In this document: one piece after another, positions 44,192 to 53,226 of the stretch
Layout of the letters: every line of letters begins with the position of its first letter
How positions within the stretch are numbered: the stretch's first letter is position 1
Source: Desulfuromonadaceae bacterium
GTDB lineage: Bacteria; Desulfobacterota; Desulfuromonadia; Desulfuromonadales; JAHYIW01
Reading direction: 5' to 3'
Assembly (NCBI GenBank): GCA_019429445.1
Contig: JAHYIW010000003.1
Coordinates: forward strand, 62,001 to 126,000
DNA: 64,000 nucleotides
Program-made: the position numbers and the translations under genes
Notes under the pieces: generated by a model
Databases searched by the model: none
Told to the model about the DNA's origin: nothing
The model's input: the letters and a program-made list of their open reading frames with translations, nothing else

Positions 44192-45469
44192 TTATCCGGC
44201 AAGAAACCTGTTCCTCTGCCGGTGCAGATACAACCCCTCGACGCACTCCGCCGAAAGGAGCAGCAAGACCGCCAGCAACGCCCCGGAAATCGGCAGCGGC
44301 ACAAGGGTCAGAAATCCCCACCAGCCGAGCATGTAGCCGGTCTTCAGGAGCGTCGAGCGCCCCAGCATCCCGGTGCGATGGACGCCGGCGAACCAGCCAC
44401 GCAGCAGATTTGATCCCCCGTAGAGCAGTGGAAAAATCGCGCACAGCGCCAACGGCAAGGTCAGATAGTCGCGCAACAGTGAAGCCACCCCCATCAACGA
44501 ACCGAAGATCAGCGGGTTCAATGGATAAGCAAGCACCAGCACGGTTACCCCCATCCCGATCCCCACGCGGACAAAAAACCGGGTCAACGCGGTAAAATCT
44601 TCAACGCTGTGTACCAACGTCAAATAGGCCTGTTGCAAGTTGCGCATCGGTCCCGCGAGCAGAAACAGGAAGCCGCGCACGATGCCGAAGGCGGCCAGCG
44701 CCAGGGTGCCGTCAGGCATCCGGCTGATGATTGCGTTGATCAGCAGCGGGATCGTCTGTTGCAGGCACGAGGAGTAGGCCAGCGGCAAGCCGTAACGAAT
44801 AACCTCCCCGGTGGTTCGACCTTTGCCTTGCTCTGCGGGGAGCCTGACCCGCCAGGCGAAGAAACCGATCAGCAGCGATTCCGTTGCGACACACATCAAC
44901 AATCCGAACGCCCCGATCTGCCCGCCGGAAAACCAGCGGGTGCCGAGCAGCAAAAATCCAAACAGCGCGCCGATGCGCACCCCGGTGGCCAGCGATACCA
45001 GCGCCGTGCGCCGCGCGCGGATCACCAGCCCCTGCGCCAATCCACGAAAACCGGTGAAAAAAGGGAGGCAAACAAGCAGGGCGAGGACGCTTTGCGCTTC
45101 ACTCATGACCGCGCTATTCACCCCGAGCAGGTCGCGCAGCAGCCAGACGCCCAGCGGCGTAAAAGCAACCAGCGCCAGCATGATCGAGATGTAGGTAGCC
45201 ACCAGCACGATGAAGATCGCCATGCTCCGCAACGACTGGCGGTCGCGGACCATGGCGATAGTGATCGTATGGTTCTGGTAGGAGGGAGAAGCGAGAAAGA
45301 GGTGAACAACCATCGCCACCGAAAACCCGGCCAGCGCGGTGATAAAATCGTCCTGCCGCGCCAGAATGGCGTTGATAATCGAATGCGAAACGCTCATCAG
45401 CTGGACGTTGAGAACCAGCGGAAAGAAGAACAGGGCGATCTCTTTTTGGGTCAGACGATGGGAGGTCAT
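44192..45469 (-). CDS. MATE/MOP-superfamily-like membrane transporter
   Basis: The 425-residue protein has about 12 membrane helices with two-fold symmetry ('FFFPLVLNVQLMSVSHSIINAILAR' at the start; 'YGLPLAYSSCLQQTIPLLINAIIS' at about 225). The arrangement is that of the MOP flippase superfamily, and the sequence recalls ANKH/MATE-like proteins of Geobacter relatives. The substrate is unknown. No capsule or polysaccharide genes stand nearby, so a lipid-linked-glycan flippase role is less likely. It is a single minus-strand gene between the repeat region and the transposase element. Confidence 0.7.
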   Translation of the reverse strand: MTSHRLTQKEIALFFFPLVLNVQLMSVSHSIINAILARQDDFITALAGFSVAMVVHLFLASPSYQNHTITIAMVRDRQSLRSMAIFIVLVATYISIMLALVAFTPLGVWLLRDLLGVNSAVMSEAQSVLALLVCLPFFTGFRGLAQGLVIRARRTALVSLATGVRIGALFGFLLLGTRWFSGGQIGAFGLLMCVATESLLIGFFAWRVRLPAEQGKGRTTGEVIRYGLPLAYSSCLQQTIPLLINAIISRMPDGTLALAAFGIVRGFLFLLAGPMRNLQQAYLTLVHSVEDFTALTRFFVRVGIGMGVTVLVLAYPLNPLIFGSLMGVASLLRDYLTLPLALCAIFPLLYGGSNLLRGWFAGVHRTGMLGRSTLLKTGYMLGWWGFLTLVPLPISGALLAVLLLLSAECVEGLYLHRQRNRFLAG

Positions 45470-45520
45470 GGTAGGGTTGTTTACAAGGGATGCGCGCGGC
45501 TGTCAATGGTTAATAACATC

Positions 45521-46446
45521 GGGGTCAAGTCTTGCAATCGTGCAAATCGGTCTCAACTTTTTTTATCGCCCGGCTCACCGTCGCGTAATGCACGCCCAGA
45601 AAATCTGCAATCTCTTTCAGGGTATAACCAAAATCACGGTAGGCCCGGAAGGCTTTTGCATCCCGTTCCGATCTGCTCACCAGTGGGGACATTGTCATGA
45701 GATTGCTCAGGGATGGCCTCGCGGCGAAGCGTTCTTCTTTCGGAACCTCCACCAGTTGTTCCTGGTCGGCGAGTCGTGGTCCAAGCTTTTCGGTGAATCC
45801 TTCCTTGCCCAGAAAAACGCGACCGATCAACGCATCCCATGGGCTACAGTCCGTTATCCTCGCGCCGACGAACTCCCGGTACCGATCCCGCGCCTCATCG
45901 ATATTTTCGCTGAACTGGCTGAGAACCCAATCAACGCTCAACCATTCCGGTGCGGGGGCAAGTCCGCAGGTCGCCTGGAAACTGCTCCACAGCCATTCCC
46001 CAGGCGTCGAAGCGATATCTGCTGCCACCGGATTCTGGACAATGTATCGACAGAGCTGGAGTAGATAACTCTCCTTTTCGACCACTATCGCTTTAAAGCG
46101 CCCCTGCAAAAGATGACCGACCAAACCGTGCCGTTTGTTGTATCTCTGGGTATAAACGCCATTGAGTTGGCGCATTCCCTGCGACAGGTTGGCATTCGGG
46201 GTTTCGATCAGCAGATGATAGTGGTTGTCCATCAGGCAGTAGGCATGGCAAAACCAGCGGTAGCGGGTGACAACGGAATGCAGTACCTTTAGAAATTTTT
46301 CCCGGTCAACATCGTCGGCATAAATGGCATTCCGAGCATTGCCACGGGAAGTCACATGATAAACTGCGCCTGGATATTCAATACGTAATTGTCGGGCCAT
46401 GGGTAAAAAATTACCATAGAAATGTTTGATTGCAAGACTTGACCCC
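45521..46446. mobile_element. RAYT/IS200-like element with 19-bp terminal inverted repeats
   Basis: GGGGTCAAGTCTTGCAATC at 45521-45539 is the exact inverted copy of the sequence at 46428-46446, and the two enclose the Y1-type transposase gene. Further GACCCCGG copies follow to the right (46441-46474). No target-site duplication is visible, as expected for Y1 transposases. Confidence 0.75.
45525..46400 (-). CDS. REP-associated-type (Y1) transposase with C-terminal HTH
   Basis: The 291-residue protein has a Y1_Tnp domain (about 8-165) with 'YHVTSRGNARNAIYADD', the HUH metal motif 'MDNHYHLLIETP' and catalytic Tyr in 'VEKESYLLQLCRYIVQNPV'. A C-terminal helix-turn-helix (about 250-285, 'YTLKEIADFLGVHYATVSRAIKK') follows. 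The stop codon lies inside the right-hand terminal repeat, so the last residues 'CKT' are encoded by the repeat. The gene looks intact. Confidence 0.9.
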   Translation of the reverse strand: MARQLRIEYPGAVYHVTSRGNARNAIYADDVDREKFLKVLHSVVTRYRWFCHAYCLMDNHYHLLIETPNANLSQGMRQLNGVYTQRYNKRHGLVGHLLQGRFKAIVVEKESYLLQLCRYIVQNPVAADIASTPGEWLWSSFQATCGLAPAPEWLSVDWVLSQFSENIDEARDRYREFVGARITDCSPWDALIGRVFLGKEGFTEKLGPRLADQEQLVEVPKEERFAARPSLSNLMTMSPLVSRSERDAKAFRAYRDFGYTLKEIADFLGVHYATVSRAIKKVETDLHDCKT

Positions 46447-46497
46447 GGTGGACCCCGGTGCTTTTGACCCCGGCGCTTGGTTGATCAAATTCAGTGG

Positions 46498-47337
46498 TCA
46501 TGGGAGATCCTTGAGGTGAGGCATTTCGATCAGTTCAGCGGCACGGGAATAGGGAATCAGCGCCCCGGTCGGGCAGCCCTGCCAGAGTGCTTCGCGGTGT
46601 GAAGCATCGAACACCTGTTTATTGGTCGGAAAGGTTTTGGCAACCAGTGCGATAATGGCTGCTTCTGTTTGACTGAGCGGGGGGACATCGGTTAAATCAG
46701 CCTTGAATATCTCATCGACCAGATCGCGATAGTTGTTAAGCTGAGGTCCCATCGGCAGAGCCGCATAGGTGGACCCGGTCATGCTTCGGCCAAGATCGCG
46801 ACAGGCGCTCATGTCGGCATACCAGAGGTATTTGGCCGCATAGAGCATACGATCATCTTTTTTCAATAATGGACGCCCTAACTGCGATTCAAAAGCATCG
46901 AGAACCAGACGGATGCGCGGGATGGAAAAATCGCGGTTACCGGTGTGTTCGTTGCACGGATGGTCTTGCAGCAGAGTGCGCAGCAGGTTATCCATCGACT
47001 TGCTTTGAACCACTCCGGTTTCCCAGCGTTTGATGCTGGCAACACCAACCTCCAGCGCCTCAGCCAGGGCCTGTTGCGAAAAACCCTGTTTCTGGCGCAG
47101 CTGACGAATTTCTTCACTGCTGAGCAGGCCAACGGCATGCCGGTAAGCATCGGCCAGCCGTTCCTGCATGGTCGCGGTTTCTTCAGTATCAGCCAGCTCC
47201 AACCCACAATCGCAACACTGGTGCAGTCTGGCGGTGTAAGTGACATCCACCCCTTTGACTTGGGTTTGTTTTTCAACGTTGACCTGCGCTACTCGCCCCT
47301 CACAGCTGGGGCAGATCTCTTTCATGGATTGACTCAT
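46498..47337 (-). CDS. antitoxin: MqsA-type zinc finger, HTH and Panacea domain
   Basis: The 279-residue protein starts with a two-CxxC zinc ribbon ('CPSC' at ~9, 'CCDC' at ~40) as in MqsA/YgiT. An Xre-type HTH (about 75-125, 'LRQKQGFSQQALAEALEVGVASIKRWE') follows, then a Panacea/DUF4065 domain (about 145-270, 'KYLWYADMSACRDLGRSMTGSTYAALPMGP'). Panacea-containing antitoxins neutralise a range of unrelated toxins; the ZF-HTH part would bind the operator. ATG at 47337 after GGAG; it overlaps the upstream gene by 38 bases. Confidence 0.82.
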   Translation of the reverse strand: MSQSMKEICPSCEGRVAQVNVEKQTQVKGVDVTYTARLHQCCDCGLELADTEETATMQERLADAYRHAVGLLSSEEIRQLRQKQGFSQQALAEALEVGVASIKRWETGVVQSKSMDNLLRTLLQDHPCNEHTGNRDFSIPRIRLVLDAFESQLGRPLLKKDDRMLYAAKYLWYADMSACRDLGRSMTGSTYAALPMGPQLNNYRDLVDEIFKADLTDVPPLSQTEAAIIALVAKTFPTNKQVFDASHREALWQGCPTGALIPYSRAAELIEMPHLKDLP

Positions 47338-47716
47338 CTTGGGTTCTCCACTTCTCCCCCGTACTGGTGCAAACATGCAGCGACACCAGGTAAAACCATG
47401 CGTTCTGGAGAGAAAACTTGTAGTAGACGCGCGGCTCAAATCTCTGGCACGACACCGAAAACGCCCACAAATCGAGATTGCGAATCCGCTTTTCGTAAGA
47501 TCTTTCGGGTGGATGATGGCCTGCATAACGATCCGGCCCGGTGTTGTTCAGAAGCTCCAGTAAAACCAGTTGCAATTCATGCCGAATCGAATAGCCGAGG
47601 GCCATGGCATCTGAAACAATAACAGCAGGTTCGATAAGGATAATTCGATTGTCGTGAACCGCATCACGCGCGAGGTGAAGTTTACCGTTCAGTTCCTTAT
47701 GGCTCGGTCTTGCCAT
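47300..47716 (-). CDS. putative toxin partner of the Panacea antitoxin
   Basis: The 138-residue protein is of no family I can name. The central part 'NLDLWAFSVSCQRFEPRVYYKFSLQNAWFYLVSLHV' suggests an alpha/beta fold of mRNase/RelE size, but no catalytic set is certain. It is the first gene after the TA-type promoter, has GAGGGG before its ATG, and its end overlaps the antitoxin gene by 38 bases. Toxin-first order with overlap is as in mqsRA and higBA. The toxin role is inferred from context. Confidence 0.6.
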   Translation of the reverse strand: MARPSHKELNGKLHLARDAVHDNRIILIEPAVIVSDAMALGYSIRHELQLVLLELLNNTGPDRYAGHHPPERSYEKRIRNLDLWAFSVSCQRFEPRVYYKFSLQNAWFYLVSLHVCTSTGEKWRTQDESIHERDLPQL

Positions 47717-47733
47717 TGTATCCCCTCAAAAAA

Positions 47734-47761
47734 GCCGAGGTGGCAGGAACCAGACCTCGGC
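47734..47761 (-). terminator. terminator hairpin downstream of yggS
   Basis: GCCGAGGT and ACCTCGGC form an 8-bp perfect stem with a 12-base loop, followed on the minus strand by six T. It would stop read-through from yggS into the toxin gene. It lies between the TA promoter and the toxin ribosome binding site. Confidence 0.7.
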
Positions 47762-47764
47762 GTA

Positions 47765-47793
47765 AGTATGGTATCAATTGATACCATTGTCAA
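47765..47793 (-). promoter_or_regulatory. TA promoter with a 20-bp palindromic operator in its spacer
   Basis: On the minus strand, TTGACA (47793-47788) and CATACT (47770-47765) are 17 bases apart. The perfect palindrome ATGGTATCAATTGATACCAT (47768-47787) fills the spacer and overlaps the -10. This is the typical position for an antitoxin-controlled, autorepressed TA promoter. Confidence 0.75.
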
Positions 47794-47837
47794 GTTTTAA
47801 TATCAGCGACTTTCCAGCCTCATCTTTTTCCGCTATC

Positions 47838-48527
47838 TCAACGCTCCCCGAAGATCGCCGACCCGACCCGCACCAGCGTCGCCCCTTCCTCAATCGCCAC
47901 CTCAAAATCGTGACTCATCCCCATCGACAATTCGTTCATCTCCACTCGGGGGATATGCAGCGCGGCAATCCCGGCGGCCAGTTCGCGCAGTTCGCGGAAG
48001 AAGGGGCGCACCGCTTCGGGGTCGTCCTCCCAGGGCGGCAACGCCATCAGTCCGCGAATGCGGAGGTTTGGCAGCGCGGCGACCTGACGCACCAGCTTTT
48101 CGAGGGCGGCGGCGGTGGTCCCCGATTTGGTCTGCTCGGCACCGAGATTGAGCTGAATGAGGATGTCGGCGATTGCCGCGTCCTTGCCCCACTGCTTGTC
48201 GATCTCCTCGGCCAGCGACAGGCGATCGACGGAGTGGATCAGGGCGACATGGCCGCACAGGTACTTGACCTTGTTCGATTGCAGCCCGCCGATAAAGTGC
48301 CAGACGACCGGGTCGCTGAGCTGCTCGGCCTTGTCCCGCAACTCCTGCGCGTAACTTTCGCCGAAAACGGTTTGTCCGGCGGCAAACGCCGCGCTCACAT
48401 CGGCCGCCGGTTTGATCTTGGAAACCGCGACCAGCCGAACGGCTGACGGATTACGTCCGGAACGAGCACACGCAGCAGCAATCCGGGTATGAATGGCAGC
48501 AAGATTCGCGGCGATATTTTCAGGCAT
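47838..48527 (-). CDS. yggS: PLP homeostasis protein YggS/PLPBP
   Basis: The 229-residue single-domain PLP-binding barrel has '[14 protein letters not shown]' (PLP Lys), '[16 protein letters not shown]', '[15 protein letters not shown]', '[11 protein letters not shown]' and '[28 protein letters not shown]' (phosphate site). It keeps PLP levels balanced. The ATG at 48527 has AGGA at 8 bases; the reading to 48569 adds a basic tail without homology. Confidence 0.92.
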   Translation of the reverse strand: MPENIAANLAAIHTRIAAACARSGRNPSAVRLVAVSKIKPAADVSAAFAAGQTVFGESYAQELRDKAEQLSDPVVWHFIGGLQSNKVKYLCGHVALIHSVDRLSLAEEIDKQWGKDAAIADILIQLNLGAEQTKSGTTAAALEKLVRQVAALPNLRIRGLMALPPWEDDPEAVRPFFRELRELAAGIAALHIPRVEMNELSMGMSHDFEVAIEEGATLVRVGSAIFGER

Positions 48528-48666
48528 TGTCATCTTCCTTTTCTGGTTTTTACCACCCGTTCGTTGCACTCACTGGAGGCACGAGGACACGAAGAGCGCA
48601 AGCAGGGTTGGCCGATTCAAGATCCGCCTTGATCAGATTTGATCAGCGGCCTATTGCCCTTTGCCC

Positions 48667-49278
48667 TTAAGTGGTCTCTGTTGCGCCGAACATGCGGTGC
48701 GCGCCGAGTGCTTCGAGGCGCGTGACGACTTCACAGACTGGCAGGCCGACAACATTCGGATAGCTGCCGTCGATGGCGCGGACCATGAACATGCCGCGTC
48801 CCTGGATGGCGTACGCTCCGGCCTTGTCCATCGGTTCACCAGTGGCAATATACCCCACGATTTCAGCGTCGGTCAACTCCTTGAAGGTGACCACGGTGAC
48901 GCAGGCGTAGGCCTCCTGCTGTCCGCTGAGGCGGTCGATGATGGCGTAGCCGGACCAGACGCGGTGACTGCGGCCGGAGAGGGAACGCAACATTGCCGCC
49001 GCATCGGCGGCGTCGCACGGCTTGCCGAGGATTACGCCGTCGCGCACCACGACGGTGTCGCTGCCGATGAACCAGCGCCCGGCAACCTCGGCGCGGGCGG
49101 CGACCTCGCGGGCCTTGGCGAGGCTCAGGCGGGTGACATGGGCCTGCGGAGTCTCGTCCGGCAAGACTTCTTCCGGGGCGGTGCTCGGTACCACGGTGAA
49201 CTGCACTCCGACCTGAGTCAGCAGTTCACGCCGCCGCGGTGAAGCCGACGCCAGGACAATCTGTTCATTCTCCGCCAT
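48667..49278 (-). CDS. maf: Maf-family nucleoside triphosphate pyrophosphatase
   Basis: The 203-residue protein has '[13 protein letters not shown]' at the start, 'GSDTVVV' with the catalytic Asp in the middle, and '[29 protein letters not shown]' (YhdE/Maf type). It removes pyrophosphate from dTTP/UTP or modified nucleotides; Maf proteins also influence septation. Its ATG overlaps the end of trmFO by 14 bases. The C-terminal tail after 'LEALG' is slightly extended. Confidence 0.92.
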   Translation of the reverse strand: MAENEQIVLASASPRRRELLTQVGVQFTVVPSTAPEEVLPDETPQAHVTRLSLAKAREVAARAEVAGRWFIGSDTVVVRDGVILGKPCDAADAAAMLRSLSGRSHRVWSGYAIIDRLSGQQEAYACVTVVTFKELTDAEIVGYIATGEPMDKAGAYAIQGRGMFMVRAIDGSYPNVVGLPVCEVVTRLEALGAHRMFGATETT

Positions 49279-50596
49279 CGCGGCGCTCCTCCATGAGCTG
49301 TGCCCACCACGGGGCGAGATCGGCCAGGGCGCGTTCCGCCTGGGCGAGGCGGCGGTCGGCGCGTTTAAGTTTGCGGGTTTCCGTCAGCGGCGGGAAGAGG
49401 CCGTAATTGACGTTCATCGGCTGAAAATTGTCGGCGTCGGCACTGCGCAGATGGGTCAGCAGCGCGCCGAGCGCGGTGGTCTGCGGCGGCGGGACGACGG
49501 TCATCCCCTTGAGCGTCCGGGCGGCAAAGATCCCGGCCAGAAAGCCGCTCCCGGCCGATTCGACGTACCCTTCGACACCGGTGATCTGACCGGCAAAGAA
49601 GATGCGCGGATCGGTCCTGGCGCGCAACCGCCCGTCAAGGGTGCGCGGCGCGTTGATAAAGGTGTTGCGGTGCATGCTGCCGAGCCGCGCGAAGCGGGCA
49701 TCGCGCAGTCCGGGGATGGTACGGAAGATGCGCCGCTGTTCCGGGTAGGTCAGTTTGGTCTGGAAGCCGACGATATTGAAGAGGGTGGCGTGGCGGTTGT
49801 CCTGGCGCAGCTGAATCACCGCGAACGGTTCCCGCCCGGTACGCGGATCGGGCAGTCCGACCGGCTTCATCGGTCCGAAGGCGAGGGTCAGCGGGCCGCG
49901 CGCCGCCAGCTCCTCGATCGGCATGCACCCTTCAAAGTGAATGGCCTGTTCAAAGTCGCGCGGCTGGACTTTTTCTGCCCCGTTGAGGTCGTCGATAAAA
50001 CGCAGGTACTCCTCCTTGCCAAGGGGGCAGTTGATGTAGTCGTCCCCCCCCTTGGCGTAGCGGGAGGCGCGCCAGGCGCGGGAGAAATCGATCGAGTCAA
50101 CTTCGATGATCGGCGCGATGGCGTCATAAAAATAGAGTTGCTCGGCTCCGGTAAAGCGAGCGATGGCGGCGGCGAGGGGCGGGGAGGTCAAAGGGCCGCT
50201 GGCGATAATGACCGTCCCGGCAGCGGGAATCGCGGTGAGCTCTTCGCGGATCAGCTTGATTCGTGGATGAGCGGTAATCCGCGCGGTGATGAAGGTGGCG
50301 AAGGCTTCCCGATCAACCGCCAGCGCCCCGCCCGCCGGGACCGCCGTGGCATCGGCGGCGGCAATGAAGAGACTGTGGCAACGCCGCAGCTCTTCTTTCA
50401 GGCAGCCGACGGCGTTATTCATCCCCGCGCCGCGCAGGCTGTTGGAGCAGACCAGTTCCGCCAGCTCTTCGCGCTGATGGGCCGGTGAATAGCGCAGCGG
50501 TTTCATTTCGTAGAGGGTGACGTGCAGCCCCTCCGCCGCTGCTTGCCAGGCGGCCTCGCAACCGGCCAGACCGCCGCCGATAATGGTGATATCCAT
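49265..50596 (-). CDS. trmFO: folate-dependent tRNA U54 methyltransferase TrmFO
   Basis: The 443-residue flavoprotein uses methylene-THF and FADH2 to make T54 in tRNA. Key patches are '[18 protein letters not shown]' (FAD), '[24 protein letters not shown]', 'YFYDAIAPI' and '[20 protein letters not shown]'. The ATG at 50596 follows AAGGA at 6 bases. The neighbour topA is the usual partner in many Gram-positives and deltaproteobacteria. Confidence 0.93.
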   Translation of the reverse strand: MDITIIGGGLAGCEAAWQAAAEGLHVTLYEMKPLRYSPAHQREELAELVCSNSLRGAGMNNAVGCLKEELRRCHSLFIAAADATAVPAGGALAVDREAFATFITARITAHPRIKLIREELTAIPAAGTVIIASGPLTSPPLAAAIARFTGAEQLYFYDAIAPIIEVDSIDFSRAWRASRYAKGGDDYINCPLGKEEYLRFIDDLNGAEKVQPRDFEQAIHFEGCMPIEELAARGPLTLAFGPMKPVGLPDPRTGREPFAVIQLRQDNRHATLFNIVGFQTKLTYPEQRRIFRTIPGLRDARFARLGSMHRNTFINAPRTLDGRLRARTDPRIFFAGQITGVEGYVESAGSGFLAGIFAARTLKGMTVVPPPQTTALGALLTHLRSADADNFQPMNVNYGLFPPLTETRKLKRADRRLAQAERALADLAPWWAQLMEERRDGGE

Positions 50597-50747
50597 GCTT
50601 GATCCTTGCAAATGGTGTTAAGTCGAATGATTTATGGTCTGTTTTTACCACGGAGTTCACGAAGCTCACCAAGAAAAATAAAACAGGTGATCGTTTCCTC
50701 GTCTCCTCAGCGTGCTTCACGCTGAAATCATTTTTTTTAAACACAAA

Positions 50748-50773
50748 CCGGCCGGACCCTGAGGTCCGGCCGG
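50748..50773 (-). terminator. terminator hairpin after topA
   Basis: CCGGCCGGACC and GGTCCGGCCGG form an 11-bp perfect stem with a 4-base loop, followed on the minus strand by T-rich sequence. It lies between topA and trmFO, so at least part of the transcript should end here. Confidence 0.65.
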
Positions 50774-50801
50774 ACAGGTGAAACAGTAACCAGATGATCG
50801 G

Positions 50802-53168
50802 TCAGGATGACTTTTTTTTCGCTTTTTCCCTGGCCACAGGCTTCTTGGCGGCAGTTTTTTTCGCGGGAGCCTTCTTCTCGACCGGCCGCTTTTGCGGCTC
50901 GATCAGCACCTTGCTGTATTCGCACTCATCCTGCGGACAGCGCTGCACGGTGCCGAAGCGTTTGGTGGTCTTGATTACCGTCAGCGGCCATTTACACAGC
51001 GGGCACGGCTCTTCTTTCGGTGGATCCCAGAGGGCATATTTGCAGGACGGATAGCGGTTGCATGAATAGAAGATTTTGCCGTAGCGGCTCTTCTTCTCCA
51101 TCAATACCCCCTCTTTACACGTCGGGCAGGGAATATCGAGCGATTTCGGCTTTTCCAGCGGCTGAATATTCTTGCACCCGGGGTAGGCGCTGCAGGCAAG
51201 GAATTTGCCGTAGCGGCCCATCTTGATCAGCATCGGCGCACCGCATTTGTCACACTTTTCGTCCGAGACCTCCGGCTCTTCAGCGGGCTGGCCATCGCTG
51301 GTCAGCGGCTCGGTATGGCGGCATTCGGGGAAACCGGAACAGGCCAGAAACCGCCCGGAGCGGCCAAGCTTGATGACCAGTCCCTTGCTGCACTTGGGGC
51401 AGGTTTTGTCGGTCTTTTCAGTGGTGACGTCAGACTTGTTGACCTCGGTGTCTTTTTGTTTCAGCAGGGTGATAAACGGCTGCCAGAATTCCCGGAGGGT
51501 CGGCCGCCACTCTTTTTCACCGCGCGAGATCGCGTCGAGTTTTTCTTCCATTCCGGCGGTAAAGGCGTAATCAACGTAAGTGGCAAAATGTTCCGCCAGC
51601 AGGTTACTGACGACCATGCCGACATCTTCCGGCTGAAACGCTTTTTTCTCCATCCGGACATATTTGCGGGTGGTCAAAGTCTGGATAATGCTGGCGTAGG
51701 TTGACGGGCGGCCGATGCCATATTCCTCCAAAGTCTTAACCAGACTCGCTTCAGTGAACTTTGGTGGTGGTTGGGTAAAGTGCTGCTCCGGCACCAGCTC
51801 CTTGAGGGCAACAGTTTCGCCTTCAGCCATGACCGGCAACAACCCCTCCTGGTCCTCATCGCCATTCTGATCTTTTCCCTCGATATAGAGTTGCATGAAG
51901 CCGGGAAACTCGACGACCTGACCGCTGGCGCGAAGGAGAAATTTTTCCCCGGCGGCGATATCGACGGAGGTCGCGGCGAGGAGTGCCGCAGCCATTTGTG
52001 AAGCGACGGTGCGTTGCCAAATCAACTGGTAGAGTTTGAACTGATCGGAGCTGAGATATTTCCTGATCGCTTCCGGGGTTCGTGTGAGGGTCGTGGGGCG
52101 CACCGCCTCGTGAGCTTCCTGGGCGTTTTTGCTCTTATTCTTGAAGATGCGCGGAGCCGCTAAGGCGTATTCAGCACCATACTGCGCGGTGATGACCTGG
52201 GTGGCTTCTTCCAGGGCCACTGACGACAGGGTCAGTGAATCGGTTCGCATGTAGGTGATCAGACCGACGGCACCTTCGCTGCCGACGTCAATCCCCTCAT
52301 AGAGCTTTTGCGCCACGGTCATCGTCTTGCGCGCGGTAAAGCCGAGCTTGCGGCTTGCTTCCTGTTGCAGGGTACTGGTGGTGAACGGGGCGCTGGGATT
52401 GCGTTTTTTGGTCTTCTTGTCGATCCGGGCGACCCGATAATCGGCCGTGCGCAACGCAGTGGCCAGTTCGTCGGCATAGGTCTGATTGGTGATCCCGAGT
52501 TTGTCGAGTTTTTTGCCGTCGACTGAGTAGAGTCGCGCGCTGAACGGCTCTTTGCGCAACGTATCGAGGGTCGCTTCTATCGACCAGTATTCTTCGGGAT
52601 TAAAAGCGTCGATCTCCTTCTGCCGTTCGCAGATCAGGCGCAACGCTACCGACTGAACGCGCCCGGCGGAAAGTCCATAACGTATTTTCTTCCACAAGAA
52701 GGGGGAGAGATTGAAGCCGACCAGATAGTCGAGGACCGAGCGCGCCTGCTGAGCATCGACCATCTCTTTGGAGACCGCACGAGGTTGCTGCATCGCGGCG
52801 AGGATCGCGCCCTTGGTGATTTCATTGAAGACCACCCGTTTAACTGTTGGTTTGGCACCATTTTCGTCGATCCCGAGGGCTTGCAGCAGGTGCCAGGCGA
52901 TGGCCTCCCCCTCGCGGTCAAGGTCAGTGGCGAGGATCAGTTCATCGGCACCCTTGGCGGCATTTTTCAGCGTCTGAATGTGTTTTTCGCTGTCCGCCAG
53001 GATCTGGTATTGGGGCTCGAAGTCGTTATCGACATCGACCATCCCTTGTTTACTGGGGATGGCGCGGACGTGACCGTACGAGGCCAGAACCTTGTAGCCC
53101 TTGCCGAGAAATTTTTCGATAGTCTTCGCCTTGGCAGGCGATTCGACGATAACAAGCGATTGTGCCAT
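50802..53168 (-). CDS. topA: DNA topoisomerase I
   Basis: The 788-residue type IA topoisomerase relaxes negative supercoils. It has a Toprim domain with 'ATDLDREGEA' (about 80-89) and catalytic Tyr306 in 'LITYMRTDSL'. Four C-terminal C4 zinc-finger repeats (about 580-765) start 'CPKCSKG', 'CDKCGAP', 'CPTCKEG' and 'CPLCKWP', and the end is a Lys/Ala-rich tail. ATG at 53168 after GGAAAGG. The first three zinc repeats are regular; the fourth is divergent. Confidence 0.96.
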   Translation of the reverse strand: MAQSLVIVESPAKAKTIEKFLGKGYKVLASYGHVRAIPSKQGMVDVDNDFEPQYQILADSEKHIQTLKNAAKGADELILATDLDREGEAIAWHLLQALGIDENGAKPTVKRVVFNEITKGAILAAMQQPRAVSKEMVDAQQARSVLDYLVGFNLSPFLWKKIRYGLSAGRVQSVALRLICERQKEIDAFNPEEYWSIEATLDTLRKEPFSARLYSVDGKKLDKLGITNQTYADELATALRTADYRVARIDKKTKKRNPSAPFTTSTLQQEASRKLGFTARKTMTVAQKLYEGIDVGSEGAVGLITYMRTDSLTLSSVALEEATQVITAQYGAEYALAAPRIFKNKSKNAQEAHEAVRPTTLTRTPEAIRKYLSSDQFKLYQLIWQRTVASQMAAALLAATSVDIAAGEKFLLRASGQVVEFPGFMQLYIEGKDQNGDEDQEGLLPVMAEGETVALKELVPEQHFTQPPPKFTEASLVKTLEEYGIGRPSTYASIIQTLTTRKYVRMEKKAFQPEDVGMVVSNLLAEHFATYVDYAFTAGMEEKLDAISRGEKEWRPTLREFWQPFITLLKQKDTEVNKSDVTTEKTDKTCPKCSKGLVIKLGRSGRFLACSGFPECRHTEPLTSDGQPAEEPEVSDEKCDKCGAPMLIKMGRYGKFLACSAYPGCKNIQPLEKPKSLDIPCPTCKEGVLMEKKSRYGKIFYSCNRYPSCKYALWDPPKEEPCPLCKWPLTVIKTTKRFGTVQRCPQDECEYSKVLIEPQKRPVEKKAPAKKTAAKKPVAREKAKKKSS

Positions 53169-53188
53169 AGTGCCTTTCCAATAACTCA

Positions 53189-53226
53189 AAGCAAAGGGCC
53201 GCGGGGTGTCCCGTGGCCCTTTGCTT
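53189..53226 (-). terminator. hairpin between the smg-like gene and topA
   Basis: AAGCAAAGGGCCGCGGG pairs with CCCGTGGCCCTTTGCTT (one G-T pair) around a short loop. It overlaps the stop of the upstream gene. No strong T run follows, so it may only attenuate. Confidence 0.5.

Noticed and set aside
44192-45469. Wzx O-antigen flippase assignment for the MOP-like transporter
   Set aside because: No glycosyltransferase, polymerase or nucleotide-sugar genes lie nearby, so a specific flippase name is not supported.
49451-50488. 345-codon plus-strand frame opposite trmFO
   Set aside because: Composition is typical of an antisense frame (Gly/Arg/Asp-rich) and trmFO is clearly the real gene.
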